Positions 26,543-37,133 of a stretch of DNA of 64,000 nucleotides are shown here, piece after piece. This DNA comes from Microbacterium sp. LCT-H2. GTDB lineage: Bacteria; Actinomycetota; Actinomycetes; Actinomycetales; Microbacteriaceae. Numbering within the stretch: position 1 is the stretch's first letter; every line of letters starts with the position of its first letter. The notes under the pieces are model-generated. The model ran no database searches, was not told where the DNA came from, and worked only from the letters and a program-made list of their open reading frames with translations. The position numbers were made by a program, and so were the translations under genes. The stretch is from NCBI RefSeq assembly GCF_001866135.1, contig NZ_MODW01000002.1, positions 454,916-518,915 on the forward strand, read 5' to 3'.

Positions 26543-27235
26543 TCACCCGACCGGGGCGAGGAGCGTGGGATCCGTGGGATCGACGGTGCGCGTGTTGCTC
26601 ACCTTGCGGTCCACGACGTAGCCGTGCAGCGTCGCGGCGACATCGGCGGAGGTGTGATCGAGCATCGCCAGCGTGTCGAGCTTGGTCTGCCCGGTGAGCT
26701 TCTCCGGTGCGAGCCAGGCGTCCCAGGTGTCGGGAGTCAGGAACGCCGGCATCCGGTCGTGCACCTCGCCGCCGGCGTCTCGCGCCTCTCGGGTGACGAC
26801 GACGAAGCAGCGGACCTTCTCTCCCGCATGCTCCATCGACCAAGTGAGACCGGCCGCGGCGAGCAGGCCGTCTCCGTGGAGGAAATGCGGGGTCTTGTGC
26901 CCCTTCTCGCCCGTCCATTCGAAGTACCCGCGCATCGGTACAAGGCAGCGCGCCGCGGAGAACGCCGGCGCCCAGAACCCGGCGGCGAGCTTCTCCATCC
27001 GGGCGTTGATCAGCGGGGCGCGCTGCGGACGGTTGGGGGGACTCTGCCAATCCCATCGCACGAGTTCGAGGATGCGGCCCTCACCGCGGTCCCGGACGAT
27101 CGGGGCGCTTTCGGTCGGCGCGATCGAGTAGGCGCCGTGCCAGGACTTCCACCAGTCCTCCGGCCGGCCGCCCTCGGCGACGAACTCCCGGATCAGCTCG
27201 TCCGTCGTCGCGTCGTTTGCGAATCGTCCGCACAT
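26543..27235 (-). CDS. SOS response-associated peptidase, YedK/HMCES family
   Basis: This 230 aa SRAP-family protein forms a thiazolidine cross-link with abasic sites in single-stranded DNA, shielding them from nucleases. The reactive cysteine is Cys2 of MCGRF, exposed after Met removal. The other active-site residues are visible: Asn77 in INARME, Glu106 in GYFEW and His159 in HDRMPAFL. The start is fixed by the requirement for Cys2, although the frame is open upstream to 27298. No SOS box is visible upstream, so SOS control cannot be claimed. Confidence 0.93.
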   Translation of the reverse strand: MCGRFANDATTDELIREFVAEGGRPEDWWKSWHGAYSIAPTESAPIVRDRGEGRILELVRWDWQSPPNRPQRAPLINARMEKLAAGFWAPAFSAARCLVPMRGYFEWTGEKGHKTPHFLHGDGLLAAAGLTWSMEHAGEKVRCFVVVTREARDAGGEVHDRMPAFLTPDTWDAWLAPEKLTGQTKLDTLAMLDHTSADVAATLHGYVVDRKVSNTRTVDPTDPTLLAPVG

Positions 27236-27317
27236 GTCATCGCCTCCGTCTCGCCGGTCGCTCGCGCCGCGGCCCGCATCGCCTCCATCATGAGGCACGG
27301 CGCGGACATCCGGGGCG

Positions 27318-27800
27318 TCACACCACGTCGATCACGGTGCCGGCGGTCAGATCCGACAGCTGGACGAAGGTCAGCGGCATGACGGTGTGTGGATGACCCG
27401 CCGCCGCCCAGATCACGTCGTACGCCTGCAGGGCGCTGTCGATGAAGGTGGGGAGGGGCGCGGGGTGGCCGACGGGCGCCACCCCGCCGATCGCCTGCCC
27501 GGTGGCGTCGCGCACGGTGGCGGGTGGTGCCATGACGACTTCGCTCGCCTCCATGCTTCGCGCCAGGACGGCGAGATCCGCCCGGTGCCCGCCGCTGGTC
27601 ATGACGAGGACGGGGCGGCCGTCGGCGAGGAAGACGAGGCTGTTGGCGATCGCGGCGACATCACAGCCGATGGCGGCGGCCGCCTCGGCGGCGGTGCGCG
27701 CCGAGTCCGGGAGGACCCGGATCTCGGTCTCGACACCGGCCGCGAGGAGGTGTTCCTGCACCCGTCGGCTGCGCTCGGGGAGGGGAGGAGCGTCGGTCAT
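27318..27800 (-). CDS. YbaK/EbsC family aminoacyl-tRNA deacylase
   Basis: The 160 aa protein has the YbaK fold: SLVFLADGRPVLVMTSGGHRADL near residues 55-80, then AIGGVAPVGHPAPLPTFID near 110-130. The lysine that is common after the first strand of ProX/YbaK editing domains is not obvious. The usual role is hydrolysis of mischarged tRNA such as Cys-tRNA(Pro), but the substrate cannot be told from sequence. I chose the ATG at 27800 (MTDAPPLPERS). The MFS gene upstream ends 22 bp away on the same strand. Confidence 0.82.
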   Translation of the reverse strand: MTDAPPLPERSRRVQEHLLAAGVETEIRVLPDSARTAAEAAAAIGCDVAAIANSLVFLADGRPVLVMTSGGHRADLAVLARSMEASEVVMAPPATVRDATGQAIGGVAPVGHPAPLPTFIDSALQAYDVIWAAAGHPHTVMPLTFVQLSDLTAGTVIDVV

Positions 27801-27822
27801 GACCCCACGGTAGCCGAGCGGG

Positions 27823-29046
27823 TCAGCCGGCGTCACCGACGAGGATCGCCGCCGCGTCCTCGGTGGTCGCGTCAGCCGGTTCGTCGTCGATGTGCGCGAG
27901 GACCTTCCGGCCGAGGAGGATCGTCAGTGCGGCCAGCAGGACGGCGGCGGCGGCGAAGAGATACGGCACGGTGGCGCTGAACAGGTGCCACAGCAGCGCC
28001 GCGATCGGCGGGGCCATCGCGCCGCCGAGGAAGCGGACCGCGGAGTAGGCCGAGGAGGCGACGGAGCGGGGGAGGTCTGTCGCCTCCATGACGGCCTCGG
28101 TCAGCACGGTGTTCATTACGCCCAGGAGCAGGCCGCCCACGATGATGCACACCACGAGAGCGGCAGGCTCGGCGACGACAAGTCCCGCGACCACGAGGTC
28201 GACGGCGAGCAGGGGCAGCACGGTGAGGATCACATGCGTCCTCGGCATCCGGCGCATCAGCACCGGCGCGACCCACACGCTGGTGATCGCGAGGGCGACA
28301 CCCCAGCCGAAGAACGTCAGGCCGATGCCCATCGCTCCGAAGCCCAGGGGGAAGGGCGAGAACGCCAGCAGCACGAAGAATCCGATGTTGTAGAACAGGG
28401 CGGCCACGGCGAGGATCGCGAGCGCCGGACGGCGCAGGGCCGTGAACGGGGCGGAGAACTTCACCGGCGTGCGCTTCTCACCCGGACCCCGCAGCAGCAC
28501 GAGCACCGCGATGAAGGCGATGGCCATCAGGGCCACGACGCCGAAGAACGGTCCTCGCCAGCTCTGCTCGCCGAGGATGCCGCCGAGCAGCGGACCCACG
28601 GCGATGCCGAGGCCGAGAGCCGCCTCGTACAGCACGATGGCCGCGCTGCTGCCGCCGGATGCGGCGCCGACGATCGTGGCCAGCGCGGTCGAGATGAACA
28701 GCGCGTTGCCCAGCCCCCAGCCGGCACGGAAGCCGATGACCGCGTCGACGCTGCCGCTGATCGCGCACAGGAAGGCGAACACGACGATCAGGCCGAGACC
28801 GACCAGGAGGGTCGCCTTGGCGCCGATCCGGCTGGAGATCCAGCTCGTGACGAGCATCGCGAGGCCGGTGACGAGGAGGTAGCTGGTGAAGAGCAGCTCC
28901 GTCTCGACCGGGGAGGCCTCGAGCGACTCCGCGATCGCCGGGAGGATCGGGTCGACGAGCCCGATCCCCATGAAGGCGACGACGCACGCGAAGGCGACGG
29001 CCCACACCTGGGCGGGCTGCCTCCAGACCGAGGGGGCGGTGTTCAA
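27823..29046 (-). CDS. MFS transporter (drug efflux type)
   Basis: The 407 aa protein has about 12 membrane segments. Motif A-like SWISSRIGAKATLLVGLG is between TM2 and TM3, and the first TM contains the GLVDPILPAI pattern of drug:proton antiporters. The start is the TTG at 29046, which overlaps the marR stop (TTGA) and has GGAGAGA upstream. The large frame upstream to 29619 is the shadow of marR. The MarR partner suggests a repressed efflux pump whose substrate is unknown. Confidence 0.88.
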   Translation of the reverse strand: MNTAPSVWRQPAQVWAVAFACVVAFMGIGLVDPILPAIAESLEASPVETELLFTSYLLVTGLAMLVTSWISSRIGAKATLLVGLGLIVVFAFLCAISGSVDAVIGFRAGWGLGNALFISTALATIVGAASGGSSAAIVLYEAALGLGIAVGPLLGGILGEQSWRGPFFGVVALMAIAFIAVLVLLRGPGEKRTPVKFSAPFTALRRPALAILAVAALFYNIGFFVLLAFSPFPLGFGAMGIGLTFFGWGVALAITSVWVAPVLMRRMPRTHVILTVLPLLAVDLVVAGLVVAEPAALVVCIIVGGLLLGVMNTVLTEAVMEATDLPRSVASSAYSAVRFLGGAMAPPIAALLWHLFSATVPYLFAAAAVLLAALTILLGRKVLAHIDDEPADATTEDAAAILVGDAG

Positions 29047-29480
29047 CGGATCTCTCCTGTCCGATCTGCGGAGGTGCGGGCGGCGAGGATCTCGGCCGCA
29101 CGGGTGAGGGCGTGCCAGTCGTCGTCGTCCAGGTCGGCGAACCGCGGTGCGATCGTCTCCCGGAACTCGGAGCGCCAGGCGGCCAGGGCTGCCGTGCCGT
29201 CGGGGGTCGCGGCGACGACGGTGGCACGGGAATCGTCGGGGTCGGGGGAGCGGCGGACGAGGCCCTCGCGCTCGAGGGTGCCGAGCAGCCGGGTCATCCC
29301 GGGCTGCGTCGTGCGGGCCGCCACGGCGAGCTCGCCGACGCGACGGGGACCTGACTGGTCGAGCAGGCTGAGCACACGCCACTGCGCGGCGGGGGCCTCG
29401 TTCCCCGCGTCCTGGGCGGCGATGCGACCCAGCGCGTAGCCCGACAGCACGAGGGACGGGATGACCTCGGAGCGATTCAT
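29043..29480 (-). CDS. MarR-family transcriptional regulator
   Basis: The 145 aa protein is a winged helix-turn-helix regulator. The recognition helix region is VGELAVAARTTQPGMTRLLG and the wing contains GLVRRSPDPDDSRATVV, the canonical MarR D-x-R signature. I chose the ATG at 29480 (MNRSEVIPSLV); the frame is open upstream without conservation. It precedes the MFS gene in an overlapping operon and is expected to repress it and itself from the inverted repeat at 29479-29506. Confidence 0.92.
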   Translation of the reverse strand: MNRSEVIPSLVLSGYALGRIAAQDAGNEAPAAQWRVLSLLDQSGPRRVGELAVAARTTQPGMTRLLGTLEREGLVRRSPDPDDSRATVVAATPDGTAALAAWRSEFRETIAPRFADLDDDDWHALTRAAEILAARTSADRTGEIR

Positions 29481-29506
29481 ACCAGAAAGTATATACCTCT
29501 TGGTAT
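29479..29506. promoter_or_regulatory. Inverted repeat at the marR start, probable operator
   Basis: ATACCA at 29479-29484 and TGGTAT at 29501-29506 form a dyad centred at 29492.5. A perfect inner palindrome GTATATAC (29489-29496) has exactly the same centre. It overlaps the start codon region of marR, consistent with autorepression of the marR-MFS operon. The two nested dyads are rare in this GC-rich sequence. Confidence 0.6.
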
Positions 29507-29515
29507 GTATCGAGT

Positions 29516-30304
29516 TCAGCGTCGGGCGTGCGCGATCCTCGCGGAGAGCTGATGGGCGTGCGCGAGGAGGATCCGGCCCAGCTCGGCCTGGCGCTCCGGG
29601 CCGAAGCGGAAGGCGACACCGGTGAGGCTGAGCGCCCACTCCGGGCGTCCGGCGCGGTCGAACACCGCCGCGCCGAGGCCCCAGCTCCCCTCGACGATCA
29701 GGCCGGGGTTGACGGCGAACCCGCGTTCCTTCGTCTCGGCGAGGCGCTTCCGCAGCGGGCGCTCGCCGTGAGCACGTCCCCAGTTCTCGACGAGCTCCGG
29801 ATGGCGCTCCAGGTAGGCATCCACATCGTGGTCGGGGAGGAAGGCAAGGATCGCCAGGCCGGCGCTCGCCACGCCGAGCGGGAAGCGCACCCCCTCGCTG
29901 AGCACGAACGAGCGGATGGGGAAGGAGCCCTCTTCCCGCAGCAGGCAGACCGTCTCGTCCGCGCGCCGGACGGAGAAGAACGCGCTCTCCTCGGTCTTCA
30001 CGGCGAGCGACCGCACGATGTCCCGGGCCAGGGCCGTCACGTCGTATCGAGCGGCGGCCACCGACCCCATGAGGAAGAGCTCGGGTCCCGGCATCCAGCG
30101 CGTGCTGTCGGCGTCGCGGTCGACGAGACCCTCCGCGCGCAGGGCGCTGAGCAGGCGATGCGCGGTGGGTCGGGAGAGCCCGGCGCGTGCCGCGAGCTCC
30201 TGCAATGTGGCGCCGTCGGTGCCGGCGGCCGTCACCAGCCGCAGGAGCCGCGCCGCCCGCGCGACCGCCTGAGTTCCGGGGACGGGATTCGTCGCAGTGT
30301 CCAC
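29516..30304 (-). CDS. IclR-family transcriptional regulator
   Basis: The 262 aa protein has the N-terminal winged helix (TLQELAARAGLSRPTAHRLL, near residues 30-50) and the C-terminal IclR effector domain (FVLSEGVRFPLGVASAGLA through ALSLTGVAFRF). I chose the GTG at 30304, giving VDTATNPVPGTQAV; the frame is open upstream across the promoter and into the CoA-transferase gene. It diverges from the CoA-transferase/thiolase operon with a 103 bp gap containing two copies of GTCCACATCG, one forming a palindrome. It probably controls that operon in response to an aromatic or beta-keto acid intermediate. Confidence 0.9.
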   Translation of the reverse strand: MDTATNPVPGTQAVARAARLLRLVTAAGTDGATLQELAARAGLSRPTAHRLLSALRAEGLVDRDADSTRWMPGPELFLMGSVAAARYDVTALARDIVRSLAVKTEESAFFSVRRADETVCLLREEGSFPIRSFVLSEGVRFPLGVASAGLAILAFLPDHDVDAYLERHPELVENWGRAHGERPLRKRLAETKERGFAVNPGLIVEGSWGLGAAVFDRAGRPEWALSLTGVAFRFGPERQAELGRILLAHAHQLSARIAHARR

Positions 30305-30338
30305 ATCGTGGACGCTAGTGGTGCGGGCGTCCACATCG
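30299..30338. promoter_or_regulatory. Palindrome and direct repeat, probable IclR operator
   Basis: GTCCAC-ATC-GTGGAC at 30299-30313 is a perfect palindrome with a three-base spacer. Its left part, GTCCACATCG, is repeated at 30329-30338, exactly 30 bp away, about three turns of the helix. Both sites lie at the start of the iclR gene, facing the CoA-transferase operon. Confidence 0.6.
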
Positions 30339-30407
30339 CAAGAGGGTGCTGGCCGTGACTCCGCCGGGACGGGAGGCTGGAGGGGACACGGAACCGAAGG
30401 AGCAGAC

Positions 30408-31181
30408 GTGATCGACAAGCAATGGGACTCCGCGGAGGCCGCCGTCGCCGACATCCCGGACGGCGCTTCGCTCGCCGTCGGAGGCTTCGGACTCTCCGGG
30501 AACCCGATCGCGCTCATCGAAGCGCTCCTCGCGCAGGGCACGACCGACCTGAGCGTCGTCAGCAACAACTGCGGAGTGGACGACTGGGGACTCGGCGTCC
30601 TGCTCGCCGCGCAGCGCATCCGGAAGATGACCTCGTCGTACGTGGGGGAGAACAAGGAGTTCGAGCGGCAGTTCCTGTCCGGGGAACTCGAGCTGGAGCT
30701 GACCCCTCAGGGCACGCTCGCCGAGAAGCTGCGGGCGGGAGGATCCGGAATCGCCGCGTTCTTCACCCAGACGGGCGTCGGCACCCAGGTCGCCGAGGGG
30801 GGCCTTCCTCGCCGGTACCACGCCGATGGCTCGATCGCGGTGGCCTCGCCGCCCAAGGACGTGCGCACGTTCGCCGTGCACGGTGAGCCCCGCGAGTTCG
30901 TGCTCGAGGAGGCGATCACCACCGACTTCGCCCTGGTGCACGCGGCCCGCGGCGACCGGCACGGCAACCTGGTGTTCACGAAGGCCGCGCGGAACTTCAA
31001 CCCGCTCGCCGCGATGGCCGGCCGCGTGTGCATCGCGCAGGTCGAGCGGCTCGTCGAGCCCGGCGAGCTCGACCCGGATGCGATCCACCTCCCCGGGGTC
31101 TTCGTGCACCGGATCGTCGAGGTGGGCGAGGACATCCCCAAGCGGATCGAACGGCGGACCGTCGCCGCGGAAGGAGCCTGA
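30408..31181 (+). CDS. 3-oxoacid CoA-transferase subunit A
   Basis: The 257 aa protein is the alpha subunit of a family I CoA-transferase, which moves CoA from succinyl-CoA to a 3-oxoacid such as acetoacetate or 3-oxoadipate. Typical motifs are [13 protein letters not shown] near residues 23-35, VVSNNCG, and [15 protein letters not shown] chose the GTG at 30408 with AAGGAGCAGAC upstream; the frame is open from 30297. The beta subunit begins 1 bp after the stop. The succeeding thiolase would cleave the acyl-CoA product, matching either ketone-body or beta-ketoadipate breakdown. Confidence 0.9.
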   Translation: MIDKQWDSAEAAVADIPDGASLAVGGFGLSGNPIALIEALLAQGTTDLSVVSNNCGVDDWGLGVLLAAQRIRKMTSSYVGENKEFERQFLSGELELELTPQGTLAEKLRAGGSGIAAFFTQTGVGTQVAEGGLPRRYHADGSIAVASPPKDVRTFAVHGEPREFVLEEAITTDFALVHAARGDRHGNLVFTKAARNFNPLAAMAGRVCIAQVERLVEPGELDPDAIHLPGVFVHRIVEVGEDIPKRIERRTVAAEGA

Positions 31182-31182
31182 C

Positions 31183-31851
31183 ATGGCGCTCGCGAGAGAC
31201 CAGATGGCCGCGCGCGCAGCGGTCGAGCTGCCGGACGGCGCGTATGTGAACCTCGGCATCGGCCTGCCCACGCTCGTCCCCAACCACGTGCCGTCCGACG
31301 TGACCGTGGTGCTGCAGTCGGAGAACGGCATCCTCGGGGTCGGTCCGTACCCCCGGGAGGACGAGGTCGATCCGGATCTCATCAACGCGGGGAAGGAGAC
31401 GGTGACCACGCTCCCGGGGGCGGCGTTCTTCGACTCCGCCCTCAGCTTCGGCATGATCCGCGGCGGGAAGATCGACGCCGCCATCCTCGGGGCGATGCAG
31501 GTCTCCGCCACGGGCGATCTCGCGAACTGGATGATCCCCGGCAAGATGGTGAAGGGGCCCGGAGGGGCGATGGACCTCGTGCACGGCGCGGGACGGGTGA
31601 TCGTGCTGATGGAGCATGTCGCCAAGGACGGCTCGGCCAAGATCGTCGACGCCTGCACGCTGCCTCTGACCGGGCGCGGCGTCGTGGACCGGATCATCAC
31701 GGACCTCGCGGTGATCGACGTGACGCCGGAAGGGCTGGTCCTGGTCGAGCTCGCCCCCGGCGTCACGGTGGAGCAGGTGCGGCAGGCCACGGAGCCGCCC
31801 CTCCGCATTGCCCCGGAACTGGACAACGGAAGGACCGAGATCAATGAGTGA
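31183..31851 (+). CDS. 3-oxoacid CoA-transferase subunit B
   Basis: The 222 aa beta subunit carries the catalytic glutamate, Glu47 in [10 protein letters not shown], which forms the covalent CoA thioester intermediate. Other family motifs are [14 protein letters not shown] near residue 20 and [14 protein letters not shown]. It is preceded by AAGGAG and begins directly after subunit A. Its 3' end overlaps the thiolase gene by 8 bp. Whether the physiological substrate is acetoacetate or 3-oxoadipate cannot be settled from sequence alone. Confidence 0.92.
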   Translation: MALARDQMAARAAVELPDGAYVNLGIGLPTLVPNHVPSDVTVVLQSENGILGVGPYPREDEVDPDLINAGKETVTTLPGAAFFDSALSFGMIRGGKIDAAILGAMQVSATGDLANWMIPGKMVKGPGGAMDLVHGAGRVIVLMEHVAKDGSAKIVDACTLPLTGRGVVDRIITDLAVIDVTPEGLVLVELAPGVTVEQVRQATEPPLRIAPELDNGRTEINE

Positions 31852-33028
31852 GAACGATGTCGTCATCGTCGCCGCGGCGCGCACCCCGCAGGGTCGGCTG
31901 AAGGGGCAGCTCGCCGCGTTCACGGCGCCGCAGCTGGGGTCGTTCGCGATCCGCGGTGCCCTGGAGCAGGGCGGAGTGGACCCGGAGGACGTCGACGCGG
32001 TCATCGTGGGACAGGTGCTCGCCGCCGGATCCGGACAGAACGCCGCCCGGCAGGCGGCCATCGGCGCCGGGATCGGCTGGGACGTCCCTGCCCACTCCGT
32101 GAACAAGGTGTGCCTGTCCGGGCTCACGGCCGTGATCGACGCGGCGCGCATGATCCGGACCGGGGACGCCGAGGTCGTCGTCGCCGCCGGCATGGAGTCC
32201 ATGACCCGCGCACCGCACCTGCTCATGGGATCGCGCGATGGCTGGACCTACGGCACCGTCGAGGTCCTCGACCACATGGCCTACGACGGGCTGACGGACG
32301 CCTACGACCGCGAGAGCATGGGCGCGTCCACGGAGCGCCACAACGCGCGGTACGAGCTCACCAGGGAGATGCAGGACCGGGTCGCCGCGCTCTCGCATCA
32401 GCGGGCCGCCGCCGCGCAGGAGAGCGGTGTGCTCGATGCGGAGATCGTCGCCGTCGAGGTGCCGCAGCGCCGGGGGAAACCCGTGCGGGTGACCCGAGAC
32501 GAGGGGGTGCGCCCCGACACCACGGTGGAGACCCTCGCGGGACTGCGAGCCGCCTTCGCCGAGGGCGGCTCGATCACGGCGGGCAATTCGTCCCAGATCT
32601 CGGACGGCGCCTCCGCCGTGGTCGTCACCACGCGGGCGATCGCCGAGGCCAAGGGCTGGCCGGTGCTCGTGACCGTCGGCGCGAGCGGCCAGACCGCCGG
32701 CCCGGACAACTCGCTCCAGGCGCAGCCGGCCCGAGCGATCGAGCAGGCATGCCGGAAGCAGGGGATCACGCCGCAGGACCTCGATCTCGTGGAGATCAAC
32801 GAGGCGTTCGGGGCCGTGGTCGCCCGCTCGCAGACCGAGCTCGGGCTGGACGATGAGATCGTCAACGTGCACGGCGGCGGCATCGCGATCGGTCATCCGA
32901 TCGGCGCCTCCGGCAACCGTCTCGTGGTGCACGTCGCGCACGAGCTGGCCCGCCGGGGAGGCGGAACCGCGGCGGTCGGCCTGTGCGGCGGCGGCGGTCA
33001 GGGCGAGGCGCTCATCCTCACCCGTTGA
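31844..33028 (+). CDS. Acetyl-CoA acetyltransferase / 3-oxoadipyl-CoA thiolase family
   Basis: The 394 aa thiolase has the nucleophile Cys90 in NKVCLSGL, His351 in [12 protein letters not shown] and the acid-base Cys381 in CGGGGQGEA. It starts at the ATG overlapping the subunit B stop by 8 bp. Together with the CoA-transferase it activates and cleaves a 3-oxoacid to acyl-CoA units. No protocatechuate genes (pcaGHBC) are in the window, so a broader acetoacetate role is at least as likely as beta-ketoadipate degradation. Confidence 0.92.
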   Translation: MSENDVVIVAAARTPQGRLKGQLAAFTAPQLGSFAIRGALEQGGVDPEDVDAVIVGQVLAAGSGQNAARQAAIGAGIGWDVPAHSVNKVCLSGLTAVIDAARMIRTGDAEVVVAAGMESMTRAPHLLMGSRDGWTYGTVEVLDHMAYDGLTDAYDRESMGASTERHNARYELTREMQDRVAALSHQRAAAAQESGVLDAEIVAVEVPQRRGKPVRVTRDEGVRPDTTVETLAGLRAAFAEGGSITAGNSSQISDGASAVVVTTRAIAEAKGWPVLVTVGASGQTAGPDNSLQAQPARAIEQACRKQGITPQDLDLVEINEAFGAVVARSQTELGLDDEIVNVHGGGIAIGHPIGASGNRLVVHVAHELARRGGGTAAVGLCGGGGQGEALILTR

Positions 33029-33049
33029 CGCGGGAGGCGCGGGGGCGCG

Positions 33050-33349
33050 TCAGGACCGCTTGTCCTGGGCGTGCCCCTGCGCGTCGGCGAGGGCCTTCTG
33101 CGAACGGAACTGCAGACGCTGCGCCTTCTTGGACTTCTTCACCGACTGCGGGGAGTCGGCGTCCACCGGCACGCCGTGGCGTTCGCGGCGCATGTCGACG
33201 ACCGCGCCGACCGCGAGCGCCATGGTGATGCCCCAGCTCACCCACGACAGGAGCGAGCGCCAGGTGATGGGTTCGTTGCGGGTGCCGCGCAGCAGCGAGA
33301 TCCCAGCCGAGATCGCGGCGACGAGTCCGGTGCTGAAGAGGTAGCGCAT
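33050..33349 (-). CDS. Small membrane protein
   Basis: The 99 aa protein has two hydrophobic segments (about residues 3-20 and 32-52) followed by a basic, soluble tail with KKSKKAQRLQFRSQKALADA. No family is recognised. I chose the ATG at 33349 (MRYLFSTGLV), because the longer frame to 33562 adds only Arg/Pro-rich sequence without a membrane start. It converges with the thiolase and diverges from the MFS gene. Confidence 0.68.
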   Translation of the reverse strand: MRYLFSTGLVAAISAGISLLRGTRNEPITWRSLLSWVSWGITMALAVGAVVDMRRERHGVPVDADSPQSVKKSKKAQRLQFRSQKALADAQGHAQDKRS

Positions 33350-33555
33350 GCCCCTACGGTACCCGCAGCCGGGGTGCGGGGGCCGGAGCCTTGACAAGCC
33401 GGGGGAGAGGCTGGCAGGGCGCCCGCCCGGGGCACCGGATATCATGGGAGGGTCGCGGTTCGCCCGCGGCCGCAGAAACCGTGTATCTACCGGCCGTCGG
33501 CGTCTCCGGCGGACAGCGGCGGCACCCGACATCGCGTCGTCGACGCGCGAGAGCC

Positions 33556-34812
33556 ATGACACACGCCAGCACCACGCCGGATACCGCCGAGCCGAGCCTC
33601 TTCCGCCTCGCCGGCCTGCCCTACTTCCTCATCGCGTTCATCGCGCGGCTGCCCTTCGCCATGATGGTCGTCGGTGTGCTGACCGTCGTCGTGTCGGCGC
33701 GGGAATCGCTGTCCCTCGGCGGGCTCACGTCCGCTGCGGTCGGTCTCGGCACCGCCTGCTTCGGCCCGCTCCTGGGCGCCGCGGCCGACCGGTTCGGTCA
33801 GCGCACGGTCCTCCTCGCACTCGCCGTGGGCAACGCGGCGATGCTCCTGCTCTTCACGGCGGTCGTCTACGGCCCGGCCGCCGACGGGTTCGTGCTTCTC
33901 GCCGCGATCGGCATCGGCGCGACGGCCCCGCAGGTGGCGCCGCTCTCGCGCTCCCGTCTGGTCACGATCATCGGCGAGCGGATGCCGGCGGAGCGCCGTG
34001 CCCGCACCGTCTCCGGCACGATGGCGTACGAGTCGGCCGCCGACGAGACCGTCTTCGTCTTCGGGCCCTTCATCGTGGGCGTGCTCGCCTCGGCGATCGC
34101 GCCCTGGGCCCCGCTGGTCGGCGCCGCCGTGCTGACCCTGGTGTTCGTCGGGGCCTTCGCGCTGCACCCGAGCGGACGTCACGTCTCCCAGGACCGCACC
34201 GACGACGGTCGGGCGCCGTCCGCCGTGTCCGAGCTGTTCCGGCCGCAGCTCCTCATCGTCGTCCTCGGCATCCTCGGCGTCGGCATCTTCTTCGGCACGA
34301 TGCTCACCTCGCTCACGTCGTTCATGGCCGACCTCGGTGCCCCGGAGCAGGCGGGCCTGCTGTACGGCGTGATGGGCGTCGGCTCCGCGCTGCTGGCCCT
34401 GGGCGTCGCGTGGCTCCCCGCCCGGTTCTCGCTGCGTGCGCGCTGGCTGGTCTTCTCCGGAGTGCTGCTGGCCGGCTCGCTGCTGCTCGGCATCGTCGAC
34501 TCGCCTGCGGGGATGATGCTCGCCCTGGCCATCATGGGCATCGGCATCGGGCCGACGCTCGTCACCCAGTACAGCTTCGGAGCGGCGCGGAGCCCCCGTG
34601 GCCGGTCGGCGACGGTGATGACGATGCTCGGCTCCGGCGTTATCGTCGGCCAGTCGATCGGCGCCGCGGTGGCGGGAGAGATCGCGGAGAGCCTCGGCAC
34701 CTCCGCCGCCCTGGTCCTCCCGGTGATCGCGGCCGGCATCGCGTTCGCGGCGGGCCTCGGGAACTGGGCCCTCAGCGGTGTGCACCGCGCGACGTCCGCT
34801 GTCAAGGCCTGA
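33556..34812 (+). CDS. MFS transporter
   Basis: The 418 aa protein has 12 predicted membrane segments and a motif A-like sequence (GAAADRFGQRTVLLALAVG). A long hydrophilic loop sits near residue 210 between the two halves. It has no adjacent regulator, and the start at 33556 lacks a strong ribosome binding site. Upstream in-frame starts to 33391 would add an Arg/Gly-rich extension that looks non-coding. It might export sugars or drugs. The otsA gene begins 65 bp downstream, but a link to trehalose is only positional. Confidence 0.82.
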   Translation: MTHASTTPDTAEPSLFRLAGLPYFLIAFIARLPFAMMVVGVLTVVVSARESLSLGGLTSAAVGLGTACFGPLLGAAADRFGQRTVLLALAVGNAAMLLLFTAVVYGPAADGFVLLAAIGIGATAPQVAPLSRSRLVTIIGERMPAERRARTVSGTMAYESAADETVFVFGPFIVGVLASAIAPWAPLVGAAVLTLVFVGAFALHPSGRHVSQDRTDDGRAPSAVSELFRPQLLIVVLGILGVGIFFGTMLTSLTSFMADLGAPEQAGLLYGVMGVGSALLALGVAWLPARFSLRARWLVFSGVLLAGSLLLGIVDSPAGMMLALAIMGIGIGPTLVTQYSFGAARSPRGRSATVMTMLGSGVIVGQSIGAAVAGEIAESLGTSAALVLPVIAAGIAFAAGLGNWALSGVHRATSAVKA

Positions 34813-34877
34813 GGGAGGACCGGCGGTCGGCGCGCATCCTCGATAGGTTGGAAGCTCCTGGACCGAGGAGTGCCCCT

Positions 34878-36284
<1,407 letters not shown>

Positions 36285-36326
36285 GCGCCCTCCCTGCCCC
36301 CCTTCTTCCTCTCGATCGGAGACACC

Positions 36327-37124
36327 GTGACGCGCCCCTGGATCCCCGGAACCGCCGACGCCGACCTCACCGCCCTCGCGACGACGCCGCGGCTGGTGGT
36401 GGCCCTCGACTTCGACGGCACCGCCTCCCCGCTCGTGGTGGACCCCATGGCCGCACGCGCCCTGCCGGAGGTCGCCGCGCAGATGGACCGCCTCGCCGCG
36501 ATGCCGAATACGGTCGTTGCCTACGTCTCCGGGCGCAGCATGCACGACCTCCGGGAGATCACCGAGCACACCGACGACTCCGTCGTGGTGCTCGCCGGCT
36601 CCCACGGCGCGCAGTACTGGTTCCCCGGTGAGGGGGCCGCCGACGCGCCGGGCGATGCGACCGAGAACGGGGCGCGGGAGGAGCTGTGGGCGGCCGCGCA
36701 GCCGATCATCGACCGCTACGAGGGGGCGGAGCTGGAGTCCAAGACCTTCGGAATGGGCGTGCACACCCGCCGCGCGGACCGGGACACCGAGGAGAAGGTC
36801 TTCGCCGAGATCGACGCCCTCGTCGCCGAGCGCTTCCCGCACTGGCGGCGGCGCGCCGGTCACCGGGTGCTGGAGTTCTCGTCGCGGAACGAGGGGAAGG
36901 ACGCCGCGATGATCGCCCTCCGGCAGCGCTTCGACGCGACCGGGATCCTCTTCGCCGGCGACGACGTGACCGACGAGGATGCGATGCGCGTGCTGGAGGA
37001 GGGCGACCTCGGCGTGCGCGTCGGGCCGGGGGAGAGCGCCGCGACCCTCCGTGTGGACTCCCCACAACAGATCGCCGCGCTTCTGGAGACGCTCGCGAAC
37101 GAGAGGGTCGTCGCGCAGGAATAG
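36327..37124 (+). CDS. otsB: Trehalose-phosphatase
   Basis: OtsB removes phosphate from trehalose 6-phosphate. The 265 aa HAD-family protein contains the nucleophile motif DFDGTASPL with Asp28 and Asp30, the second motif VVAYVSGR, and the late GDDVTDEDAM metal-binding motif. It starts at the GTG at 36327, preceded by GGAGACACC. It forms a two-gene operon with otsA. The ilvD start lies only 9 bp beyond its end, so read-through into the BCAA operon is possible. Confidence 0.95.
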   Translation: MTRPWIPGTADADLTALATTPRLVVALDFDGTASPLVVDPMAARALPEVAAQMDRLAAMPNTVVAYVSGRSMHDLREITEHTDDSVVVLAGSHGAQYWFPGEGAADAPGDATENGAREELWAAAQPIIDRYEGAELESKTFGMGVHTRRADRDTEEKVFAEIDALVAERFPHWRRRAGHRVLEFSSRNEGKDAAMIALRQRFDATGILFAGDDVTDEDAMRVLEEGDLGVRVGPGESAATLRVDSPQQIAALLETLANERVVAQE

Positions 37125-37133
37125 ACTCTCGTC

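Noticed and set aside
27892..29439. Plus-strand frame of 515 codons opposite the MFS/marR genes
   Set aside because: The translation is an Arg/Glu/Asp/Gly-rich shadow, and the opposite strand encodes clear MFS and MarR proteins.
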